The notes under the pieces are model-generated. The model was not told the DNA's origin and did no database searches. It was given only the letters and a program-made list of their open reading frames with translations. From positions 99,713,970-99,777,969 of the forward strand of contig NC_084798.1 in the NCBI RefSeq assembly GCF_963169125.1: a stretch of 64,000 bases of DNA, written 5' to 3'. This document shows, piece by piece, positions 1 to 10,636 of this stretch. Each line of letters starts with the position of its first letter. The stretch's first letter is position 1. This DNA is from Humulus lupulus. Lineage: Eukaryota; Streptophyta; Magnoliopsida; Rosales; Cannabaceae. Both the position numbers and the translations under genes were made by a program.

Positions 1-688
1 TTTGGCTTTTGTAATATGAAAATTATTCATTTAACTTGTTAACTTGAAGATTCAAAACCTAAATACATAGAACATAGTTACATCCACAAATTTGAATGTT
101 TGAAACATAATTAAAAGTCCATAAGCATAACCTTAAATCACAACACATTATCAAAAGTGTAATGTCTATTGTTCAATCCAAGACAAGACACAATTAAAAC
201 AAAAAGCATACAACCACAAATCACAACATATGGTTAAAGTTTAAACTTAAAGTCCAAAGTCCATAGTCCATTATAACACAAATTAAATCTATGTCTTGGT
301 CGACTATAACACAAATCAAGTTCTAAAGAGTAGACAAAAAACAAAGTCCAATCCAAATTCCAGCATTCATTTCTTGGTTGTATCAAGCAACCATGACCAC
401 CTACTCCTAAGACAAAAGAAAGAATAAAATTATAATGTATGACACATGCTACACAATACTTTTAAGAGAAATAAAGCTACTAAACTACAATCTTAGAATT
501 CAACTAGTTACCTTGAGATTTCAGTTATTCTTATTCGTCCCACTCCTGCTCCCAAGCCCACTGCCAAGATTCTCAGGAGCATAGGTAATACACGAGCCAT
601 CACCTAAAAATTCTTCAATTAATACAAATAAACTATAATATATATAAAAATATTTCAATTAGCATAAGCTATTAAGTAAATAAATACA
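1..688. other. AT-rich flank downstream of the hAT transposase remnant
   Basis: This stretch is strongly AT-rich and has no convincing reading frame on either strand. It lies 3' of the hAT dimerisation fragment that ends at 689 on the minus strand, so it is most likely the 3' non-coding part or flank of the same decayed element. I found no clear terminal inverted repeat or 8-bp target duplication. Confidence 0.4.
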
Positions 689-997
689 TTAAAAAACTTG
701 TTCACATGCCTCTAAACCATCAATCTCATCCATGGATTGTCGAAGCACAACATTCTCTTCTGACTCACAAGTATACCAATTTTTAGAAAAAATCAAAGCC
801 TCCACCATCCTCGGGGTTAAGGAACTCCTAAATGAATCTAGGATTCTTCCACCAATATAAAAAGCTGATTTAGATGCTAATGTAGACATCTGAAAAACTA
901 ATACATCATTTTCCATACGTGCAACTATTGGATACTTGAATCCATTATGTTTCCACCATTGTAGAATATCAAAGGAAGGATCAAGCTTCTCAACCAA
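689..997 (-). pseudogene. hAT transposase C-terminal dimerisation (hATC) fragment
   Basis: This open segment of about 100 codons reads like the C-terminal dimerisation domain of plant hAT transposases (Ac / RICESLEEPER group). Visible landmarks are DILQWWKHNG, then MSTLASKSAF, GGRILD, and VEALIFSKNWY, which match the usual order of a Trp-Trp motif, the 'STxASESAFSxGGR' block and a terminal 'ALxxxxNW'. The family would use this domain to dimerise and bind transposon ends. It is separated by about 330 bp of broken sequence from the core domain upstream on the same strand, so the protein cannot be made whole. The identification as hAT is secure; exact subfamily is inferred. Confidence 0.85.
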
Positions 998-1325
998 TCA
1001 CTTAAGTAGTATTCAAGATCATTTTCTTCAATGTAATCACTAAGCTATAGTTTCCCTTGAAGAAATGATTATGTAGTGGAATTGATAATAGGTTGAGATG
1101 GTTAAGACTGAGATTGAGATGGTTGAGCTTGAGATGACTGAGATGGTTGTTGTTGGTATTGTTGTTCATAAAAAGCATACAGCTGTGCCAAAGTATTTGT
1201 CACCAACTTTATAATTTTTTAGCCTCACTTGAAGTGTACACAAATTTGAAACCATGATTCACAACCTATAATGGATAAAGGATATTGGCAATAAATGTCA
1301 ACATATTCAGATTTTCAATCCTTCC
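998..1325 (-). pseudogene. Broken linker of the hAT transposase
   Basis: On the minus strand this region continues the transposase frame past the stop at 1326-1328 (family-like NLNMLTFIANIL) and then encodes a Gln/Ser/Pro-rich stretch, followed by LSDYIEEN, typical of the linker before the hATC domain. Several stops and a frameshift interrupt it. It joins the core (1326-2477) to the dimerisation fragment (689-997). Confidence 0.65.
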
Positions 1326-2477
1326 CTAGTACTTGTCATACTTTCGTTTCATACTAACTTCCATACCCCCTAACAAAGTATCAGGATTATAAGCCATAGT
1401 AGTTAAATTAGCTTGAACCTTCAAAATATTCGAAAGGAATAGATTGGATGCGACATATAATGACCCACTAAATTGATTAGTAAGATCATAAAATCTCCTT
1501 AAAAAGTCAACAAATACAATTTCTTTTTTCCAGTCTAGGTTGGTTTGTGGGCCATCCATTCTTTCTTCGTCAAAGTACTTTGTGTAGTTCGCATCTGCTT
1601 CCAAATTCTTAAAACCCTTCATGAATTTGATAGAAGATTCTATCATCAAGTAGGTGAAGTTCCACATAGTAACCACATACAAGCATAATAAGGCTTTTGA
1701 TTCAATGTTTGTATCCTTGCAACTTTTTTTAAATCTTTTCAGTCTAATTGAAGATGACCGCACATATCTCGCCGCATTTCGAATACTTGAAATTGCATCA
1801 TTCAACTCTTTCAACCCATCAGTTACTATCAAATTCAAAATATGAGTTGAAGACCTCATATGGAACATAAAACCATTCAATGGAATGTTATTGTCTTTTT
1901 CCAACAAGTGCCCCTTCAATTTTCTAAGAGCAACGTCATTTGAGGAGGCATTGTCAACTGTCACTGCAAAAGTTGAGGAGATACCCCACTCATTAAGACA
2001 ATTTATCAACTTTTTCCCCACCAAGTCCCCTTTATGGCTAGGAACTTGGATAAAGTTGATAATTTCCTTCTGCATTCTCCATTTATCATTAACCCAATGT
2101 GCAGTCAAACAGAAATAACAAATATTCCATATTGATGCAAACAATCGGTGGTCAATGACCTTCTGTGCCTCACCAAAGTCGACTTCAACTCTTTTTTTAT
2201 GATCTAGAAATGCATTGTAAATACCTCTCACAACAGTAAATATTAATGGAAACTTAAATGTGGGAAAGAAATGTTTAATGAGATTTTGAAATCCCTTTCC
2301 ATCCACGTGCCTAAAGGATAGCTCATCCATAATGATATATTCAGAGATCCATTTCCTAAAAACATTTTGATTAAACCTTAGTGGCAGCCCACTTGAAGCA
2401 ACTTCTTCTTTGTTGCAGGTTGTTTTCTTTTTAGTGAATCTATTAATAGTTGATTGTTGATTCTTACTTTGCTCAAC
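1326..2477 (-). pseudogene. hAT transposase core (RNase H-like) region, interrupted by stops
   Basis: The frame from 2477 down to 1326 encodes the central part of a plant hAT transposase. Seen in order: a Lys-rich linker, LPLRFNQNVFRKW, the DELSF/VDGKGFQ block, TAHWVNDKWRMQ, TVDNASSN, a HILNLIV block that in family members follows a Cys (here a Ser, SSTHILNLIV), and WKKEI near the end. The C-terminal stop TAG at 1326 falls where relatives have a Trp codon (DKY then stop then G), so it looks like a TGG to TAG change with the frame open beyond it. The frame is also continuous with the zinc-finger segment upstream, separated only by a TGA at 2478-2480. The gene is dead but its order is intact. 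Confidence 0.88.
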
Positions 2478-2897
2478 TCAATCACTGAAATGACACTTCT
2501 TACATTTTCTCTCCAAATGTGCCCATAGTGTGCTAGTCCCATTCAACTTTGTATCAGCCAAATAATCTGTGCCACAATAATTGCAAGTAGCCCTTGGCAT
2601 TGTAGGATCACAAATAGGTAGCATAGTGTAATGATCCCACGCACTCGATGTTGTCTTTCCAACCCTTTGCTTCTTCTCTGATTGTTCAACCTCTTTCCCC
2701 TTTCCTTTTTCTTTATCATCTTTCTCGGTCTCTCTGTCTTTTTCCTTATATTGATTTTGTCGATCATTCCTTTTCTTTCGTGTGTTCTCTATTTTCCTTT
2801 CCTTCACATGTTCTTTTCCATTAGAACTTGAAAAATTAGTTTCAACATACTCCAACCACTCCCCTATTATCTCTTCTAAATTTTCCTCATTATCCAT
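2478..2897 (-). pseudogene. N-terminal BED zinc finger of the hAT transposase
   Basis: About 139 codons start at an ATG at 2897. After an acidic start and a long Lys/Glu-rich basic stretch (residues about 25-75), a BED-type zinc finger follows: SSAWDHYT, CNYCG, then a His and Cys near the end (LWAHLERKC). In hAT transposases this finger binds DNA. The segment is in the same frame as the transposase core and is separated from it by a single TGA, so the two were one gene. Confidence 0.85.
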
Positions 2898-3691
2898 GTC
2901 AATGATCTATTTACATATTTATAATAACTATATTAAAATGGCTAAATATCAAGATTAAAAAAACTAGATCATGCTTGCTTTCATTCCCAATTCATGAAAA
3001 TAAACTAGAGACAATTTATACAGAATTATAACATCCAAAATAAACATAATTTCAGCAACAAATATAAGGCACAATCAAGTGAGTTCATAAAACTTTCTTA
3101 CTAAAATTTAAAACACAAAACAAGCACAAGGCATTAATTCACACACTAAAAGCATATAAATTTATCAACCAAATGATCCCACACACTAAATCTCAACCCC
3201 AAGAATATGTCAATAACATCACCAATTCAAAATTTCTAACAGTTTCAAAAAAATTAGAATAAAAAATTCTCACTTTAACTCAGCCCTAACTATAACTAAT
3301 TCCAAACAACCAACACTTAGCACCACTAAATCCATCCAAAAGATGCAAAATGCCAAAACTGAAACTTAATCAACAATGAAATAATAATAAACATACACAA
3401 AATTACAATAAAATAACATAACACCAAATAAATCAATAGATAAAAAAATGATACAAACTAAGACAAATGGATTTAAAGATTTATGCCTCTGTGAGCCTCC
3501 ATGAAGTTGTCAGACTCGGACCTAGAGTGTCGCCGCAGTGGGAAGACACAGGGAGATCTGTGGGTTATGTGGTGTGAGTGACTCCCTAAAACTGACAAAT
3601 AAATCATGACCGTGAGGAATGTTGGTGAGGTTTGTAGTTGGCGGCTGCGATTAGTGAGTGAGTGAGATTGTGAGACTTGAGGGTGTGTATC
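2898..3691. other. 5' flank of the hAT remnant
   Basis: No coding frame is apparent. The first 580 bp are A-rich on the plus strand. From about 3480 to 3690 the composition becomes more GC-rich with GTGAGTGAGTGAG-like runs. It would be the 5' untranslated or promoter side of the hAT gene. Element A begins directly at 3692, so the outer hAT terminus on this side has been separated or lost. Confidence 0.4.
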
Positions 3692-5043
3692 TGTAACGCC
3701 CCAAGTTACCTAATAAGGCTTAGGGCCTTCATTTGGGGGCCAGGATGGAAAATTATGGAAATTATGTGATTATGTAATATATATATATGTGTGTATTATT
3801 ATATGATTATGTGAGTTATATTATAATACAACTAGATATGCATGTTTAGGTGTACTAAATATGCATGTGGGCCCAGTTCTGATTAGAAGGGAAATTTTCG
3901 TAAGTTGGCTCGTTATGGGTATATTTGGCATATATGTGATATATGTGTGGGACCACATCATTATGTGGATAAATTTGGGTTACTCGACACGAGATGATCT
4001 TAGGGAGCAAGCCAGTGGGAAAGTCACATTGAGACCAATACTTGACTCGGAGCGACTCAAGGAGTATTTTGGGTATTTAGTACATTACCGAAATCGAGTA
4101 ATGGAGAAATTAATTGGTAATTATTTGACAATATTAGAAATAATGCGAATTTGTGAGATGTTAATTATGATTAACGAGATTAGTGGCAAATGACAAGTTT
4201 ACCCTTCAGGGGCTATGAGAGAGGAATTTGGCCATAGGGGCATTTAGGTCATTTTGGTGCCTATTTAGTGACTTAGTCACTCTTCCCTTCAACAGTAGGA
4301 AACCCCAAAAATAGAGCAGCTCTCCCTCGGCTTTTTCTCTCTATCGTTAGTCTCTCCTTCCCTCCATTAAATGTTTGATTTTTGAGGAAACTATGGAATT
4401 TTGGAAGCTAAAGCTAAGGGAATTCAAGGCTTGGCTTTGGGATTGGATTAGTTGTAGGTAGGAAGATACAAACCACAGCTAAGGTAAGCTTCAATCTCTA
4501 TTTTGTTTCAATTGAGTTTTGGATTTTATGGTGTTCTGGAGCTTGAAGCTCAAGGTCTTTGATTGAGTATTTGGTGGAGGTTTTGAGTGGGATAAACATG
4601 GGTTTTGATGGTATTAATGTGATGTTAATGTTTGGGGGTTTAAATTATTGTTTTGGAAATGGATTGGGATGGTTTTTAGTTGAGGAAAAACAGGGATTTC
4701 TGGGTTTGCAGGGTCATGTCGTGGCCCTGTTATTGGGCGTCGTGGCCTGTGTAAACCCAAGGAACAAAGGTTGTTTTGCCTGGGAGGCATGCTGCGGCCC
4801 TTAGGGTCACGTCACGGCCCGTGTCTGGATTTTTCAGACATGGGGGTTTCTGTCCGGGTGGCGAGCCATGACCCTTAGGGGCAAGTAGCTGCATGCCTGG
4901 GCAACTTTAGCCAAAAATGGGTTTTAGTCATGGGAATTCAAACATAGGGGTTCGAGATTGACCCTACTATCCGATTTAGTAGAGTTTGACATCCCGGAGA
5001 CCTTTATTCGCTCATTATTGATGGGATTCTATATTATGGTTGT
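3692..5043 (+). repeat. Element A 5' LTR, left part
   Basis: It starts with TGTAACGCCCC and matches the start of the 3' LTR at 21306 throughout, including the ATATGCATGTTTAGGTGT-like stretch, the CTCGGCACGAGACGAT-like stretch (here CTCGACACGAG) and a GC-rich segment near 4720-4900. Element B interrupts it at 5043/5044; the GTTGT at 5039-5043 is one copy of B's target duplication. Confidence 0.9.
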
Positions 5044-6782
5044 TGATAACTCTACAAAATAAAGTTATTTTACCATATTTTGTATGACAATTGTTGCTTA
5101 GTTCTTGAGCTTTTAATTAATTTATTAAGTTTTAAAGTAATTTTGTAGTTATTAGTCTTATTGTAATTTTCTAAATTTTTATAAGTTTTTATAGATATTT
5201 TACTGTTTTACATTGTAATTTAATTATTTAAAATTAGTGTTTTTAGTTTGAATGGTAAAAATATGATTTTATTGAAATTAAATGCCATGTAAATTAATAT
5301 TTTCATGGAAGTTATATGGTATGTTTTATTAGAGAAAATATTTAATTTTAATTTAGTTTATGATTATTTTGTAGGAAACAATGTTGCATTTTGGTACTTT
5401 GGAAAGAAGAGAAAAGAAAAGAATTAAAGCTGAAAAAAGAGAAGGAAAATGTAGCATTTATGAAAAGCTCTCCAAGCCTCCCACCAGCCCAGCCAGCCCA
5501 AGACCCCAGGCCCATCACGCATCAGGCCCACCTCTGCCCCTTTTCTCGGCCCAGACCTCCTCCCAACACTTGGGCCTGCTGCTTTCGGCCCACTCCTCCA
5601 CTCACCCATTTCAAGCACCCTTTGGCCCAACAGCCTACCTGCTTCCCACCAGCCGACTGAACCACCTGGCCCAGCCACCTCCTTAGTCCTCTCTAGCCCA
5701 AAAAATGTTCCCTTGTCCCTTTGTCCCCTTTGTTCAAAAATGCCATTTTTTACCCAACTTTTCTACACATTTTCAGCACAAAAATCATCATCACCCCTAC
5801 AATTTAATAATCTCATTTTGGTTATAAATAAGGGTTTTCAAGACCATTTTGGGGTGCTTAATTTTTGGTTACCATCTTCTTTTATACCATTTTCTCTCTA
5901 CCATTCTCTCTCCAATTTTGGGGTTTTTCAAGAGCATTTTCAAGTATGTATTTTATTTATTTTGTAATTTCCATTCTAGGTATGTGCTTCTAATCTTTTT
6001 CATAAGATTATTAAGATCATGATGAAGCAACTTGTAACTAGATAATATTTATGTTGTATGTTGATTTCCCTTGTAATGCAACAAAGTTTATGGATTTTTC
6101 TTCTTCATATATGTCTTTCATCTTTAATATCTCATATTTTAGATTGTTAGATAATATGCACTTTGTTCTTCATTTTGCAAAACATAATATTCTTTGTGTA
6201 AGATGTGTCATTAAATTGTACACATCCAATGCTTAGAACAAAAATATTATGTTTTTCCCTATAAATAATGTTATTTGATTTTTTGTAGTTTCATTAGGTT
6301 GATTCACATTAAATACTTTGAAATTATACTTTTTGAAAAGTGAAGAAAAATCCTATAGTTTTAAAAGTAATTTGTGCTTAAAATTATAAATATATTTGGA
6401 AAATGATAGTTTGACTTATTTTAACTATCAGTAAAACGTGTGAATCAAGATACTAATAACTATTATTAAACTTACATTTTGTGGATTCTAGTATCTTAAT
6501 AATCTTTCATTTTAACACTTATTTTCAAATCATTATTGGTTTATTTTTATTCTCATAAATAGCTTTATTTTAAATCTTTTATTTTATGTTCATGATATTA
6601 AAGCTCATCAATCTTTGGAGCTAGGTTAGAATTTATTAATTTTGGTTTAAAATAGTTTTCTTTTTAATTTTAGACAACTCCTTTGGGTTCGATCTCGTGC
6701 TTACATGAACACTATATTTCATATACGATTCGTGCTCTTGCGAGTTATAAATTTTTAAAACATACTTGTTTCGGGTCCATCA
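5044..6782 (+). repeat. Element B 5' LTR (1739 bp)
   Basis: A direct repeat of 10637-13018, beginning TG and ending CA. It holds a C-rich block at about 5470-5690, a TATA-like TATAAATA at 5823, and a long AT-rich R/U5 side that is nearly unchanged between the two copies (for example around 5943-6110 and 11583-11750). Confidence 0.93.
5823..5830 (+). promoter_or_regulatory. TATA-like box of element B 5' LTR
   Basis: TATAAATA lies in GGTTATAAATAAGGG; the same motif is conserved in the 3' LTR at 11462-11469. It sits about 45 percent into the LTR, as expected for the U3/R boundary of an Athila element. Role is inferred from motif and conservation. Confidence 0.55.
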
Positions 6783-7618
6783 AGTTTTAGTAACATTATT
6801 CAGCTTTCTATAGTCTATGCACACTCTCCACCCCGTTTGTACTCTAGTAGGGATTAATTCATTTTTCTCGTTTTCAACAACTGTGATCCCAGACCTCTTA
6901 GGCACAACTTGACTGGACTAACCCATTGACTATCAGAAATAGGGTAAATGATACCTACATCTAATAATTTTATGACCTCTTATCTAACTGCTTCTTTCAT
7001 ATTTGGATTTAGCCTTCTTTGACATTCCTGAGAGATTTTAGCATTTTCTTCTAGATGGATTCTATGCATACATATGGATTGACTAATTCCTATAATGTCT
7101 CCAATGGTCCAACCTATGGCTTCTTTATGTTTTCTAAGGACATCTAACAATTTATCTTCTTATTCTTTATCTAAAGTGGATGCTATGATAATAGGTAAGG
7201 TTTCAGACTCTCCTAGAAAAGCATATTTTAAATTTTCTGGCAAAGGTTTAAGGTCTAACTTTGGAGACTCAGAAATTGATTGAACATGTTCTAAAGGTGA
7301 AAAAGGTTCAACTTTGGTTTCATTTAAGGGTATAGACTCTAGCAAAGAATTCACATCATCATTAGAATCATCAACATGCAAGTTCATACCAAAGTATTTT
7401 TCACAAAAGTCAAGTAAGTCGTCTCCATCCTCTTCACAAATACTATCTATCATGTTAACTTCATGCACTTCCTAACACTCAACATATTTAACAACATTAA
7501 ATACATTCAATTCAACAATCATATTTCCAAAAGATAATTTCAAAACACCATTACGACAATTTATGATTTCATTAGATGTGGCTAAGAGTGGTCTACCTAA
7601 AATCATAGGAATTTGAGC
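6783..7618 (-). pseudogene. Inverted Athila pol segment: protease end and N-terminal half of RT
   Basis: Read on the minus strand from about 7608 down to 6783, this encodes the end of an Athila protease (PMILGRPLLATSN, then NCRNGVLKLSFGN), an acidic linker (DSICEEDGDDLLDF), the pro-RT joint LKYAFLGESETLP, and the start of reverse transcriptase up to GWRVCIDYRKLNNVTKT. The last codon abuts the inner end of the 5' LTR at 6782. The next part of RT is absent, and the following motif (MPFGLCNAPATF) resumes at 7620 on the opposite strand. The rest of B's pol is on the plus strand, so this block is inverted. A few stops are present, for example TAG after VKYVEC. This is not a shadow frame: homology runs along its whole length. 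Confidence 0.9.
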
Positions 7619-7619
7619 A

Positions 7620-8710
7620 TGCCTTTTGGATTATGCAATGCACCTGCGACTTTTCAAAGGTGTATGATTTCAATTTTTTCTTACATGGTTGAAAGATTTC
7701 TTGAAGTGTTCATGGATGACTTTTCTGTATTTGGTTGCTCTTTCGATGAATGTTTGCACCATCTTTCACTTGTTCTAATTCGTTGCAAAGAGAAAAATCT
7801 TGTGCTTAACTGGGAAAAATGTCATTTTATGGTTAAAAAAGGAATTTTTTTAGGGCATGTAATCTCATCTGAGGGAATAGATGTTGATAAAGCTAAAGCT
7901 GATCTTATTTCAAAACTTCCCCCACCAAAATTTTTGAAAGAAATTAGATCATTCTTAGGCCATGCCGGTTTCTATAGAAGAGTTATAAAAGACTTTAGCA
8001 AAATTTCTCGGCCTTTATGCCATTTACTTGGAAAATAAAATGCTTTCGTCTTTGATAATAATTGCCATGTTTCCTTTGAAAAATTGAAAAAATTGTTGAC
8101 TACTGCACCCATTATTCGACCCCCTGATTGGAAAATACCTTTTCAAATAATGTGTGATGCTTCTGTTTATGCTATAGGTGTTGTCTTAGGACAAAGACAT
8201 AAAAAAATACCTCATGTAATTTACTATGCTAGCAAAACTTTAAATGATACTTAATTAAATTATTCCACAACCGAGAAAGAATTGCTTGCTGTTGTTTTTG
8301 CATTAGAGAAATTTAGGTCTTATCTGTTAGGATCTAAAATTATTGTCTATTCTGATCATGCTGCATTAAAATATCTCTTGTGGAAAAAAGATGCTAAATC
8401 TCATTTGATCCGTTGGATCCTACTTTTACAAGAATTTGACCTAGAAATACGTGATAAAAAGGGATATGAAAATGTTGTTCCTGATCATTTATCTAGACTA
8501 GTTGTTGAAACTATACATGCCTCCACTTCTATCACTAAAACTTTTCCTAATGAACAATTGATGCATGTTTCTTCATTGCCTTGGTATGCTGATATTGTTA
8601 ATTATTTGATCACTAAAGAAATACCATCTCATTGGTCTAAGCATGATAAATCTAAATTTTATTCTGAGGTGAAAAACTTTATTTGGGATGATCCTTACTT
8701 ATTTAAATAA
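7620..8710 (+). pseudogene. Element B RT second half and RNase H
   Basis: Starts at an ATG that is the family motif MPFGLCNAPATFQRC. The RT catalytic loop appears as FMDDFSVFG (usual YxDD replaced by MDD after Phe). The RT thumb ends near FSKISRPLCHLL, then a TAA at 8036-8038 interrupts. RNase H continues: QIMCDASVYAIGVVLGQ with the first catalytic Asp, ASKTLNDT followed by a stop, [18 protein letters not shown] with the Glu, and [12 protein letters not shown] with the next Asp. DHLSRL closes the domain. In the live element these act in reverse transcription within the particle. Two stops inactivate the frame here. Confidence 0.9.
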
Positions 8711-9878
8711 TGCCCTGATCAAATAATTAGAAGATGCATTCCAAATTGTGACCAGTCTAAAATCATTTCTTTTTGTCACGATCATGCATGTGGATGACAT
8801 TTTAGTGGTAAGAAAACAACTTCTAAAGTTTTACAATGTGGATTTTATTGGCCTACTATCTTTCATGATACATATGTTTATTGTAAAGCTTGTGAACGTT
8901 GCCAAAAGTTAGGAAGTTTAACTAAAAGAAACATGATGCATTTAAATCCTATTCTTATTATTGACATATTTGATGTTTGGGGCATTGATTTTATGGGACC
9001 ATTTCCTAACTCTTTTGGTAATTTTTATATTCTTGTTGGAGTTAATTATGTGTCTAAATGGGTTGAAGCTATTGCATGCCACACTAATTACCACAAAGTT
9101 GTGCTTCAGTTTTTTGAAAGAAAATATATTTTCCCGTTTTGGTTCACCACGTGCTATCATTACTGATAACGGTACACACTTTTGTAATAAGCCATTTGAA
9201 CATTTGATGATACAATATGGCATTACGCATAAAGTCTGAACACCTTATCACCCACAAACTAGTGGTCAAGTTGAAGTGTCTAATAGGGAAGTTAAGCACA
9301 TTTTAAAAAAAACTGTGAATCCAACTAGGAAAGATTGGTCCTTAACACTCACTAATGCATTACGGGCGTATCGTACTGCGTACAAAATGCCCATAGTCAT
9401 GTCACCCTGTAGACTTGTGTATGGGAAGGCATGCCATTTACCTGTTGAGTTAGAACATAGAGCCTTTTGGGCTATTAAGCAGTTAAATTTTTCTCTAGAC
9501 AAGGCAGGTGCGAAAAGAAAACTTCAATTGAATTTATTAGAAGAAATTATGAATGATGCATATGACTATTCAAAAAAATATAAGGATCGTATGAAAATTT
9601 ATCATGACAAAAATATTTTGAGAAAAGATTTTTCTCCAGGTCAAAAAGTCATTTTATACAACTCTCGTTTGTATTTATTCCTGGGAAAATTACGCTCTAG
9701 GTGGTCCAGTCCTTACTTTATTCGTATTTTTTTTCCACATGGAGCTATTGAAATTGAAAATCCTAAAAATGGTGATATATTTCAAGTTAATGGACAAAAA
9801 TTAAAACAATTTTTAGAATTGAAAACCGATGAAGTGGATGAAATCCTCCTTGAGGAGCCTATTTACCAAGTTATTTGA
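8711..9878 (+). pseudogene. Element B integrase (Athila type)
   Basis: The zinc-binding N-terminus reads SFCHDHACG, then a stop in place of the usual Gly, [10 protein letters not shown], and CKACERCQK. The core has [13 protein letters not shown] (first Asp), and after a frameshift near 9130, [12 protein letters not shown] (second Asp) and a stop before [17 protein letters not shown] (Glu). From 9276 the frame is open to 9878: [37 protein letters not shown], and a C-terminus with [13 protein letters not shown] and HGAIEIENP. This wording is characteristic of Athila integrases. The family inserts cDNA into chromosomes. One frameshift and at least two stops make it inactive. Confidence 0.92.
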
Positions 9879-10636
9879 TTTCTTGCAATTACTCTTTGTA
9901 ACTTGTGTTTATCTGTTTTGTTATTTTTTTGTGTTTGTTTTCATGTTTACTTTTGTGTCTTATACTTTTTGTTAAGTATTTCTTGCTCTCTTGATGTTGC
10001 ACCACGATGAGGTGCGACAATTCTAAACTCTAACCTCTTGTCAATTTTAATTTATATTTATATTTTGACACATTGAGGACAATGCATAAATTAAGTTTAG
10101 GGGTAGTGAGTTTAATGGTTGTTTACCATTCATTATATTGAAAATGAGAGTAGAATTGTGTTAAGTTTGTTTTGAATTTTTTTTTTTATATATATATATA
10201 AATAAATAATGTTTTATTGTGTTTTAGTGTTTTGTGTTAAAAAAAAATTGTGTTAAGTTTGTTTAGAAAAAAAATATTTGGTGATATTTTTCATTTTCAA
10301 TGATAAAAATCTTGATTGAGTTTGAGTTTAATTCTCTTAAAAATATGAATAATTTTTAAGCTTTGTCTTCAATTATTGGGTCAATTTTGCTTGTAAAAAA
10401 AATTATATTTTTCATAACAAGAACATTTTTTCCTATAAGTTTAAGTGAAAAATAGTTTTAATGAAAAACTCTTTTTTTTTAAAAAAGCGAAATTGACAAT
10501 TTAATTAATTACATACACTTAACTTTTAATCATAATAATTTTTTAGAATTATTTTCATTGTGCAATTTTTAAGAAAATCCTTTTTATATCACCAATAAAA
10601 AAATGTATGTTTTATTTTTTATTTTGCTTGGGGGTG
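9879..10636 (+). other. Element B 3' untranslated spacer and polypurine tract
   Basis: AT-rich non-coding sequence between integrase and the 3' LTR, with the typical Athila phrase GGACAATGCATAAATTAAG at 10077. It ends in a purine-rich TTGGGGGTG (about 10628-10636) directly before the LTR, the expected plus-strand primer. Confidence 0.75.

Noticed and set aside
5381..5686. 101-codon frame in the B 5' LTR as a protein gene
   Set aside because: The frame is not kept in the 3' LTR copy (different frame and length) and the content is low-complexity Pro/Ser. Kept only as an observation on base composition.
8942..9223. Minus-strand frame opposite element B integrase
   Set aside because: Complement of clear integrase text (FMGPFP, TDNGTHF) on the plus strand.
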